Shown piece after piece: positions 11,283-21,434 of a DNA stretch of 64,000 nt (position 1 is the first letter of the stretch; each line of letters opens with the position of its first letter). Made by a program: the position numbers and the translations under genes. This DNA comes from Hofstenia miamia (lineage: Eukaryota; Xenacoelomorpha; Acoela). Below the pieces are notes generated by a model. That model was not told the DNA's origin, searched no databases, and saw only the letters and a program-made list of their open reading frames with translations. The stretch spans positions 240,810 to 304,809 of the forward strand of contig SCFE01000036.1 in the NCBI GenBank assembly GCA_004352715.1, in the 5' to 3' direction.

Positions 11283-12775
11283 GTGTGGCCTCCTGAAAAC
11301 AGTGTGCATGATGTCTTGGTGATCACCTTGTTATTGCATACCAATGTCATCCCAGCAGATGTGAACAGACTTTTAATTAATGTCGCAATCAATATGGGAG
11401 CCTCTGCTTCCATAATAAGCAACACATGTTGTGACAAGCTTTGCTTGGAGAGAGAGAGTCTATCTCCATCTACAGCACACTTGCTGGACAATTTGGGAAA
11501 CACTATCTCATTGAAATGTCAGGTAAATAACCTTGAACTATGTATTTGTCAGGAGTGTTTCCAAGTTGATCTCATTGTTATAGACACTTGTGATCAGCCC
11601 TTGCTGTATGACATCATTCTCTGCAACAATTTCCTCAAAAAGAATGCCTGCATTATAGACTATGGAAATAACACTATCTTTATCCATGAAAGCAAGCCTC
11701 AGGAAGAGCTTACTGCAATCTGTAACCAAGATATTTTGTTAACACTATCTGAAAGTATTGTTGTGGAACCCTGGCACTGGTGATGAGGTGCTGCCACCAC
11801 TAATTCTCCTTATGAGGGTGGCATACACTTTTCTCCAGAACTCTGCCATGTCTCCTGTGGCAGGACTTGTATCACTATGATCAACAGTTCTGCTTGTCTG
11901 ACCCAAATGGATCCCACCAAGATTTCTATTGTCACAACTCCAGTCTGACTTGAAATGAAAGCTGCCACTTGTCTGCATGTTCTCACTGTGATTCATGATC
12001 TGCATGATCCCAGCTATCCTGTGTGAATCCCAGTGGTAAATGAAAAAACTCACAGACACCTGAGTCCCCAAGAACGTGATTCACTTTCTGCTCTCTTGTG
12101 CTAGCACCATGATGTACTCAATTATGGCTCTATCAGCATTGGTAATGCCATTGGGGAACAACATACAATAACAACCAAAAGTGATCACCCCATTCAGTTG
12201 CCAGTTCAGCATGTGCCAGAGAACCTATGTGCAGAGTACAAACAGATCCTCAGTTATCTGATAGAGAGTGGTATCATTTGAAGCAGGAACAGCCCCTATG
12301 AAGCACCTACAGTATTTATTTGGCAAGGCAATAAGTACCACCTTTGTATTGATTTCAGAAAACTAAACAAAATCACTGTCAAGGATGCATATCCTTTACC
12401 TTGCATTGAAGATCTCTTATATGATGCCAGCCAATAAAGTTTGTTCTCATGCCTAGATCTCTCCAAGGCCTATTGGCAAGTACCCATGAAGCCTGCTGAC
12501 ATCCCAAAAACTGCCTTTATAATGCCATATGGCCTTTTTGAATGGAAATACATGGCCTTTGGGCTTTGTAATGCTCTGGCCACTTTTCAATGCTATGTTA
12601 TGCATGTGTGGCAGAATGGGGCTAATGTCCTAGAACCAGGGATCACAGCATATATGGACAACATTCTTGTTACTGGACACACAACAATTCTTGAACTATT
12701 CTCTCTGCAGAAAAATACACAGAATTTCTTGCTGAAAAGGCAGAATTTATTGATTTTTGCTTTTTAGAGAAAATA
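11283..12775 (+). pseudogene. protease and partial reverse transcriptase of gypsy copy 2
   Basis: A 166-codon open stretch (11,283-11,783) contains a protease-like fold whose catalytic triplet reads NMG near 11,393. It is followed by interrupted reverse transcriptase: a DFRKLNK-type block near 12,352, the palm segment (CLDLSKAYWQVPMKP) near 12,448, and YMDNILVTG at 12,652, where the catalytic YxDD has lost its second Asp. The frame runs out at 12,767 where the element ends. Confidence 0.75.
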
Positions 12776-12777
12776 TT

Positions 12778-13341
12778 CAATTGGATTAGTTTCTTCCCAA
12801 TAGTTTGTTTAGACACTGTTAAAAAATTGTAATATCTGAAACAGCTGTAGAATGTGCCCTTCACATCCTTGATTGGCCCATTCTCATTAGATGGCATATT
12901 ATTAATTTCAATAATTTTCAAATTATGCTATGTTTATGTTCAGCGTAAGAAATTCATTGTTTGTTTCATGATAATCGATATTCGCAAAAATTAACAACCA
13001 ACTGCATTCATTAGATATATTTTAGCGGGTTATTCAAAATTTGATGTATGCACAATCATGTGTGGCCAAACTTTAATATTATGTAAAAAAACCGAGTTTT
13101 GCCTTTTATGATATATTAGGGTTACCAGATGGACCAGTTTTCGAATACTCAAAACGTTTGGAACTCGAACTCGGAAGAGAAATTAGCAAAACTCGGACTC
13201 AAAAATACCTTATATATTTAATTATTTTAAATTTCAATTTCTGTATCAATCGGAATTATTGTAAAATAATTTTTTATAACCATTTTATGACGTCACTCAA
13301 ACTGGGTCCCCTAAAGTACAATAACGCCATTAACTACTATA
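12778..13341. other. AT-rich spacer at the composition boundary
   Basis: No gene seen. CpG dinucleotides return here (for example near 12,943, 12,976 and 13,025) after about 12 kb with almost none. Confidence 0.4.
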
Positions 13342-13434
13342 TATAAAATATATGTCTTCAATAACAGCGTTCAGAAAGCAATCTCCGTTATTCTAATAAG
13401 GAACGTCACTCACAATGACTATGACCCTCCCTGG

Positions 13435-15129
13435 ATGACGAATGTAGTCCGAGAACTGCAATTGAAGAAGCAGGAAGCCTTCGAAAAATGCAATTTCGCT
13501 CTAGTCGATCATTACAACAAGAAACTCAAAAGTGCCGTAAACAATGGTAAGAAGCTCTGCCTTCGAAGGGCAAAAGATGCCCACGATAGTTGGAAACTGT
13601 ATGACACGTTCACCAGAGGCTCACGTAAATCGTCTCTGTCCAGTATTATGAATGGCTTCACGACCCCGGTTGAAGCACTAGATGCTATCGGCAAGATATT
13701 TAAGAAAAATATGTCCCCTTCGGGACGACCTCCTTCAGTTTGTTCTAACTCTGATGAATCTCGCTTTGCGGAGATAAATTCATTATATGTATTCAAGTAT
13801 TTGGAGTCCGTCAAATCGTATGGGATTGGTGCTGATAATATCCCTAACAAGCTATACAAAAATGCTGCTCATTTGCTGGCTGAACCGCTGACTGAAATTA
13901 TCAACAAATCCTTGGCACAATCATATGTTCCTTCCTTATTGAAAATTGCTAAGATAGTTCCGGTTCCCAAGAAGTCTCACCCTACTATTGAAGACTTGCG
14001 ACCCATTTCGCTATTATCCGTTCCTGCCAAGTGTCTGGAATCATGTGCGCTGCTGACTCTTCGGAATGTCCTGCAGAAACACATTGACACAGCTCAATTC
14101 GCTTACATCAAAAAGCGTTCGACATGCACAGCTCTTATTTCCATTGTTGATGAAATTACCAAAATTCTTGATGAAGGAGATTCAGTTTTAGTACAGGCGT
14201 TCGATCTTAGCAAAGCCTTTGATACTGTGCCTCATCATAAGCTGATAGCGAAATTGCGCTCTCTTAGCATTCATGAGAGTCTGGTCTTGTGGATCACCAG
14301 CTATTTAACAGACCGCTCATTTAAGGTAATTCATGCGGGAAGTACCAGTGCTTCTTTCTCAGTGACCAGCGGAATTCCACAAGGCTCAATAATTGGACCT
14401 CTTCTTTTCATTCTTTACTTTTCCGACCTGAAAACCCCTTCGTTCCTGGTTAAGTTTGCTGACGATGTCACCACAATCAAAAGGATACCTGCTACAGTCT
14501 CAGTTGTTCGTGGGGATCTGGAATTTATGAATTCTTATTGCAAAGAAAACGGCTTGCTCTTGAATCATAATAAATCACAACAGATGTTGATCACGCTCAA
14601 AGACCGCAACTCCTTTGAGTTGCTTGATGAGATACCTGAAGTCAATGATTTGCGTATCCTTGGTGTTACCATCAGCAGGGACCTATCGTGGGTTCAGCAC
14701 TTTGATATTCTTATAAAGAAAGCAAACAGTCGCCTCACTATCCTCAGACAACTTCGCAGTGTGTGCTCTAGATCTGAATTAATTAATTTGTACAGGTGCT
14801 GCATTGTTTCCACATTTGATTACTGCTCACCACTCTTTGCCAAGCTCTCCGTCACTATTTTTGACAAGGTGACTCGAATCCTTAAAAGAGCTGAATCGAT
14901 TATAAACGGTTATGGCATCACCAATTCTATTTTCGATTTCTCTGCTCGCCAAGCTGCAGCCTCTCTGAATCTCTTCACTACAATGATGAAACCCGACCAC
15001 CACTTGCACAACCTCATTCCAGGTAGAACACGATCTGGGAGATTTCAGCTACCTTTCTGTTGCTTGGATATTCGTCAACGACTATTTATTCCCCAGATGA
15101 CAAAAATAGCTCTCTCTATGCATTTGTAA
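13435..15129 (+). CDS. LINE reverse transcriptase, C-terminal part of pol
   Basis: The open frame continues upstream of the ATG at 13,435 to about 13,342, with residues such as NDYDPPWMT just before it, so the ATG is internal to a longer original protein. Reverse-transcriptase motifs in order are LRPISLLS (about 13,996), AFDLSKAFDTVPHH (about 14,197), GIPQGSIIGPLLF (about 14,370) and KFADDVTT (about 14,453), which holds the catalytic Asp pair. The C-terminal region with cysteine-containing segments (about 14,750-14,850) is typical of the CR1/Jockey group, to which I assign it loosely. All catalytic residues are present, but without the endonuclease the copy should not be autonomous. Confidence 0.85.
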   Translation: MTNVVRELQLKKQEAFEKCNFALVDHYNKKLKSAVNNGKKLCLRRAKDAHDSWKLYDTFTRGSRKSSLSSIMNGFTTPVEALDAIGKIFKKNMSPSGRPPSVCSNSDESRFAEINSLYVFKYLESVKSYGIGADNIPNKLYKNAAHLLAEPLTEIINKSLAQSYVPSLLKIAKIVPVPKKSHPTIEDLRPISLLSVPAKCLESCALLTLRNVLQKHIDTAQFAYIKKRSTCTALISIVDEITKILDEGDSVLVQAFDLSKAFDTVPHHKLIAKLRSLSIHESLVLWITSYLTDRSFKVIHAGSTSASFSVTSGIPQGSIIGPLLFILYFSDLKTPSFLVKFADDVTTIKRIPATVSVVRGDLEFMNSYCKENGLLLNHNKSQQMLITLKDRNSFELLDEIPEVNDLRILGVTISRDLSWVQHFDILIKKANSRLTILRQLRSVCSRSELINLYRCCIVSTFDYCSPLFAKLSVTIFDKVTRILKRAESIINGYGITNSIFDFSARQAAASLNLFTTMMKPDHHLHNLIPGRTRSGRFQLPFCCLDIRQRLFIPQMTKIALSMHL

Positions 15130-15159
15130 TTTTGTTTCTTTCTCGTTCATAATTAAACG

Positions 15160-15161
<2 letters not shown>

Positions 15162-15203
<42 letters not shown>
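15162..15203 (+). repeat. TTA repeat, LINE 3' tail
   Basis: About fourteen TTA units directly follow the LINE 3' UTR. Simple-repeat tails are characteristic of several LINE clades. Confidence 0.85.
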
Positions 15204-15206
<3 letters not shown>

Positions 15207-15619
15207 TACAGATGGTAAATATTGATAGAGCAGCCATTGGCAATAGATATAAACTCTTTTATTATATCGCAGGCATTAGCAATAGTAAATACATCATCGC
15301 TGTATTTGAACATAGACTATGAACCTGTGAACAGCACGAATGACGTCAAACCAATAGTAAATAAGTAATGGGATTAGCCAAAAAACCTTAATTTTCTCTA
15401 AATATAATAAAAATTAATGCCTGGCACCCCTTTTTTCGTGATTTTCAGCCCAAAATATATAAAATAAGTGTCTTTTAAAAAAAATCTAAATTTCATGAAA
15501 CTCCCCCATTAATGAATCAATTTATCATAAATGTTAGCATGGCAAATTAATATTTTTCAAGGCTCTGCTTTATGCTTTGATTTGTATAAGGGATGCTGTA
15601 GCGAAAAACCTAATTTAGC
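15204..15619. other. spacer, nothing recognised
   Basis: AT-rich sequence without coding signals. Confidence 0.3.
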
Positions 15620-16690
15620 AACGATCTGATAGAAAATATAGAGTAGGGGACAAAATAAATATTAATATAAGGTTAAAAACAATGAGAAATGAGATAACAT
15701 ACGCAAAAAAAATAATTACATAAATTTGTAGCATGCGACTCCGCGCCATCATTGCGATCAGGTTCGGTTTCCTCCCTAACAATGGATACATCCCTGATTG
15801 TCTTATTTGATGGACTGATATCCAAATTAACATTGCCAGTCTCGACAATGAATTGAGAGCTGTGTTGACAATGTTGCATTCTTCTTCACTGATAACATTG
15901 TCATCCAAATGCTTATTCCCCTCATTTGGATCGCTAGTGATTATCTGATCATGCGACTGGTTTGAGTTATCTAGGGATCAACTCAAATCTCTCATTGAGA
16001 CCGTGTCGATTCTCATTGGGAACTCCAGCCTCCCTAAATAAAGACTTATAACCACTGCAATTTAAACTGATTTAACCATAAGGTCATCCTCTTCGACTGG
16101 TAGAAAAAAACCGGCAGATCCCCTTCACTCTAACTTAAATAGCCTTGAATGAAGAATTTCATTGGTAGCCATGCATAATAACGTCCTGATTGATGCCAAA
16201 GCCTCTAGTAGAACCTGATCCCAATTCCCTTGAGACAAGCAATGTGAATTAAGTAAAGACGAAGTGGAAGTGGTTTTCCAAATGACCCCATCAAAATGCT
16301 CGCACTGGCCATTTCCTGATGGGTGGTAAGGCGTGGTGAGAGAGTGTGAAACTCCAGTGTCTAATAAACTGTATAATAAACAGGCAAATTGAGGAAACTG
16401 TTGAATCGTGTATTCTTTATTTGTCAAGCTTCACGATGCTAAACTTTTTGACCTGGTCCACTGGTTGGCTAATTTCGTAAATTCACAAGACGAAAATTTT
16501 GATGAGCTCATGGTCCATAAGAAATGGACGCTCCTTTTAAAAACCATGTGAATCGTGATTTGTTTTTTAGTTATTGATAGTAGCGCAATTTTTTTGGCAT
16601 TATGGCACATCATGCAAATGTAGAAAAATATTTTTTGATGCAAGCACAATAGTGTAATCGAGACAATTTGCTTGTTTCGTCAATTGAAAA
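15620..16690 (-). pseudogene. Ty3/gypsy integrase and 3' pol remnant
   Basis: On the minus strand the frame at 16,427-16,125 contains the integrase core signature HSLTTPYHPSGNGQCEHFDG followed by an ATRSLL-like block, typical of animal gypsy integrases. Upstream (16,649-16,431) is a decayed zinc-binding and N-terminal core segment. Downstream (15,908-15,673) is a Ser/Asp-rich tail like those that end such polyproteins. Stops and frame changes separate the blocks. The CpG content is ordinary, so this is unrelated to the two elements at 1-12.8 kb. Confidence 0.75.
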
Positions 16691-17442
16691 ATGTTGATTG
16701 TGCAATACGATTTTGTGCTCGGACTTTCATGGCATTGTCAGATCTGACAGTTTTCTTCTCAAACAGATTAAATGCTCTGAATCGAAATCTTAACTTGAAT
16801 CAAATTATTTAGTTTAATTGTGCTCCGAACGCCTACGGTAGAGTTTATTCTCGTGTAATTTGTGTTGTACCGGTAATACATTTTCATCAGAAAACGTTTT
16901 TTTTCTTCGGAGAATATGGTAACCCTCGATATATAGTAAATACTTCAGTGGACAAAATACAAAGTGTTGGTGAACTATATTGTTTTGTCTAGTCCACTAG
17001 TCTTTTAAATTACACAATGGTTGAAAGACTTATGTAGCACATATTTCCTCTTGGCAACTGTGTACCATTCTTGACTGAATATATGCCGCTTTTTGAAATC
17101 ATGATTAGATTGTTTGCTTTTGTTTATAAATGGCTAGGTATTTGCATAGTTTAAAAACACAAATGCAAAATTTCATGAGTGAATGTGATGGCACTGTTAT
17201 ATCTCATAATGATTAATAATTATACGATGTAGACTATTGGTAAATTTTGAAAATAACTATGATTTAGAATCGTTCTTAGATTAAAGGTCATTGCAGCGAA
17301 TCCAATTTTCTCTACAAAGTGCGTGGTAGCCATGACCATATCGCCCAAAGTAAAGTGATGACCCAACGTTTATATGGGCATATGGGTATAAGTATCATTT
17401 TGAATAATTTTGCGGCGTGTGAGCAAATGTTTTCCACTACAG
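16691..17442. other. spacer, nothing recognised
   Basis: AT-rich sequence. A short stretch near 17,310-17,350 has a pyrimidine tract and AG, but no exon with a consistent phase. Confidence 0.3.
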
Positions 17443-17487
17443 TTCCCAAATTGTTCCATTGACGTTGACTATACTATTAATTTATAG
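17443..17487 (+). CDS. predicted exon 1 of the plus-strand gene
   Basis: Acceptor tttccactacag and donor GTAAAC. The only open frame starts with one base of a split codon and leaves two. It encodes SQIVPLTLTILLIY, a hydrophobic segment. Confidence 0.35.
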   Translation, partial: FPNCSIDVDYTINL

Positions 17488-17930
17488 GTAAACTTTCAAT
17501 TACTTACTGTTATTAGCTAGTTTATAGCCAAGAAAGACGGTTGTTCCATGAAATCACTTCGTTTGAAAGCCAAGGTATCGGTATTTTTTATCAGTATACT
17601 ATTTAATTGTGTAAATCATTTAATATAAGGATTATGCATTGAAACTTATTTTTAATAATATGAACATTTCATTTTGTTAATATTTTGTGCATTCTCTGGA
17701 AATTTTTTGTGAAATTTAATATAATGAAGAATATATATATATATATATATATATANNNNNNNNNNNNNNNNNNNNNNNNNNNNNNNNNNNNNNNNNNNNN
17801 NNNNNNNNNNNNNNNNNNNNNNNNNNNNNNNNNNNNNNNNNNNNNNNNNNNNNNNNNNNNNNNNNNNNNNNNNNNNNNNNNNNNNNNNNNNNNNNNNNNN
17901 NNNNNNNNNNNNNNNNNNNNNNNNNNNNNN

Positions 17931-17969
<39 letters not shown>

Positions 17970-20070
17970 ACTCGAAGGTTTTCAGCAAAATCAACCTGTA
18001 GTAAGCATGTTAATTCTTTCCTAACAACAAACTTTAATTGACCAAAGTAATCAGACTATTGCCACTTAACAAAACTGTGAAATTTCAGCAGAGGTAAAGT
18101 AGCATTAAATTCATTTGTAACATCCTGAAGTGTTTCATTTTCTATTGAATATATTTCCTGCTTCTGTCTGCCGCCTTCACTCTATCAGAGTGTGTTTGTC
18201 GATATGCTTTCTGTTTTTCAGCAGCATTATGATATAAGCGACTTCTTCCCATCGGAAAAAAAACAACAGAATTACTGATTTTGTAACGGAATCATGCAAA
18301 TAATTTTGTCATAATTAGAATGTCATATACTCTATGAACATATGCAATATCGAAATATATTAATTATAATGTCCTTGATTTATGTGGGAAAAATAAATAG
18401 AAAACTTACAGAAGCTTGCACACAGCAACATAAAAACATTTGTAAATATCGGAATGATGCAATTGACGTATGTCTAAAAAACACTGAAAAATTTTTTATC
18501 AAAGCCATTGAAATAACAAAAAGAGCTATTTTTCATGTATTTGGGTATAGAATTTATAAGAAAACAGTTGGTATACTTATTATATAACTGGTTTTTGCTA
18601 AATATAGACGAAAATTTAAGAACATAATTGCAGTTAATAGATAAAATACATGGGTATCTGTTACTCTTTTGTATATTTTTTGTCAAATAATGTAAATTAT
18701 GTTTAAAAATAGTGTAAATTTAGTTAATTCAAAAATAACAAAGGACAGTACAATACATTTTAACTTGCAATTTAATTTGTAATGTTGCGGCTTACATTTT
18801 CGTGGAATTAGTTATAAATATATATATATATATATATATNNNNNNNNNNNNNNNNNNNNNNNNNNNNNNNNNNNNNNNNNNNNNNNNNNNNNNNNNNNNN
18901 NNNNNNNNNNNNNNNNNNNNNNNNNNNNNNNNNNNNNNNNNNNNNNNNNNNNNNNNNNNNNNNNNNNNNNNNNNNNNNNNNNNNNNNNNNNNNNNNNNNN
19001 NNNNNNNNNNNNTATATATATATTCGTCCCAAGAGACATCGCACCCTTCACTCGTTTTTCCATCGTGCTTGTATTGCTGTTAATTACATCTTGAATATCA
19101 ACCCTCCAACAGCAATTGATTTCTTTTCGCCGCCGCCGATTTCAAGAAATTTCTAATTCTCACTCCACTCGCTCTGATGGTTTTCTCGCGTTATCTGTTC
19201 GGCTTCCAGAAAACTATTGAACCCTACACTCGTTTTTCATTCGTGCTTATGCTGCTGCTAATTTCATCTTGAATCTCAACCCTCAAACGGCCATTGATTT
19301 TTTCCTCGCCCCCGAGCTTCAAGAAATCTTTAATGTCTTTCATCTTTGCCGAGCCCTTCTCCAACTTCGCCGACTCTTCCATCTGCTCCTATTTCATCTC
19401 CTCTGACTGTCCTCATTGTCGTAAAATTTGACTTTATTTTTGTAGTGTCTACCTTCACCGGCTAAATAAAGTCATTCATTATTATTATTATTCTTACTTC
19501 TCACAGCTCCATCCTGGTATCCCTCTCAGCTCGGGGAACTCACCAGTTCCCAGGGAGTCTGAGAGCTTTCCTCAGGACTCTAGCTGTTCCTAACAATGCT
19601 GCCTTCTGTTCTACTGCTCATCCCCACTTTGGTACTCCCAACTCCTCCAAGTATCTCTTATGCTTCTTACTCACTGCTCCTAGTGCTCCTACAACTACCG
19701 GGACTACTTCAACTTTCTTTAACTTCCACACCCTTTCTATTTCCTCTGCCAACTCCCTGNCTGCCGAATATGTCAACACAGGTATTGCCCACGTATTAAA
19801 TGTCTTTATGCTGTTCTGCCCATTCAATGCTGACTTCTGTAGTACCTTCCTTACTCTCCTCTTGTATTCTTTCCTTAGCCTCATCTTCATTTCCTCGTGA
19901 TCTGTTCTGTCTTTCTCTATCACACCTAAGTACTTGTACCCCTCTTTGACTTCCTCAATCTTATCCCCACTGCTTGTCCTCAAACCCTCCCCATCCACAC
20001 ACTTGCCTCTAGTAGTTGTCACTGCTGCACACTTTCCTAATCCAAACACCAACCCTGAATCTCTGCTTGC

Positions 20071-20117
<47 letters not shown>

Positions 20118-21386
20118 GACAATGCATACTTAATGACAATAATACACTACACTCATTCGAAAATTTCGTATGATCCTAGATAATGTACCCAAACACATAT
20201 CCCCAACAAATACACACCACACAATTATATTATATATGTATATGTTACTATTATTTTGTAAATAGTTTTTAGTTTATATATATATATTTGTATTGTGATT
20301 GTCTAGTTTGTAGAAGTACCTATGTTTTTTGCAATAAATTTGCTTTGACTCTTATTATTATTATTCTTACTTCTCACAGCTTCATGCTGGTATCCCTCTC
20401 AGCTCGGGGAACTCACCAGTTCCCAGGGAGTCTGAGAGTTTTCCTCAGGACTCTAACTGTTCCTAACAATTCTGCCTTCTGTGCTACTGCTCCTCTCCAC
20501 TTTGGTACTCCCAACTCCTCCAAGTATCTGTTATGCTTCTTACTCACTGCTCCTAGTGCGCCTACTACTACCGGGACTACTTCAACTTTCTCTAACTTCT
20601 AAAGCCTTTTTATTTCCTCTGCCAACTCCCTGTACTTGTCTATCTTCTCTTTCTCCTTGCTTTCTATATTCCTGTCCTTTGGTACTGCTATGTCTATCAC
20701 TGTTCCCAATCTTTTCNGGACTCTAGCTGTTCCTAACAATGCTGCCTTCTGTGCTACTGCTCCTCCCCACTTTGGTACTCCCAACTCCTCCAAGTATCTC
20801 TTATGCTTCTTACTCACTGCTCCTAGTGCTCCTACAACTACCGGGACTACTTCAACTTTCTTTAACTTCCACACCCTTTCTATTTCCTCTGCCAACTCCC
20901 TGTACTTGTCTATCTTCTCTTTCTCCTTGCTTTCTATATTCCTGTCCTTTGGTACTGCTATGTCTATCACTGTTCCCAATCTTTTCTCTTTGTCTACCAC
21001 TACTATGTCTGGACTTCGTGCTTCTATGAACTTGCTTGTCTGTATGTTGAAGTCCCACAGTATCTTAACCTTATCATTCTCTATGACTCCTTGTGGCTTG
21101 TGCTCATACCACTTGTCTCCTGCTTCTAACCCATGCTGCCTGCTCAAACTCCAGTGTACCAATCTTCCCACCTTGCCATGCCTGAACTTATACTCATTCT
21201 GCGCCAACTTCTCACACCCTGCTATCAGATGATCTACTGTCTCCTCCTCTTTCTTACATGGCCTACACTTATCAATTACTTCTACTGTTCTGTATATATG
21301 CTTCTTCACCCAGTTTGTTCTTATTGCTTGCTCCCATTTAATGCTGACTTCTGTAATAATTCCTTCCTTGCTCTCCTCTTGTATTC

Positions 21387-21434
<48 letters not shown>

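Larger units (their letters stand above)
9605..12777 (+). mobile_element. Ty3/gypsy copy 2, 3'-truncated
   Basis: The internal region parallels copy 1 and stops inside reverse transcriptase. RNase H, integrase and a second LTR are missing. The cut near 12,775 coincides with the change from CpG-poor to CpG-containing sequence, so the truncation may be an assembly join or an insertion boundary. Confidence 0.7.
13342..15203 (+). mobile_element. 5'-truncated LINE with intact reverse-transcriptase ORF
   Basis: The element has a single open pol frame, a short 3' UTR and a 3' TTA repeat at 15,162-15,203, the structure of a non-LTR retrotransposon inserted by target-primed reverse transcription. The endonuclease domain is absent, so the copy is 5'-truncated, the usual fate of LINE insertions. 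The absence of stops marks it as young relative to the other elements here. Confidence 0.85.

Noticed and set aside
17685-18041. Frames reading IYIYIY across TA repeats and N gaps
   Set aside because: These are translations of TA microsatellites and Ns, not genes. The same applies at 18,802, 28,732, 55,256 and 62,772.
20852-21232. Long plus-strand frames (serine/leucine-rich) across the LINE cluster
   Set aside because: They are antisense shadows of the minus-strand LINE coding sequence, which has recognisable domains.
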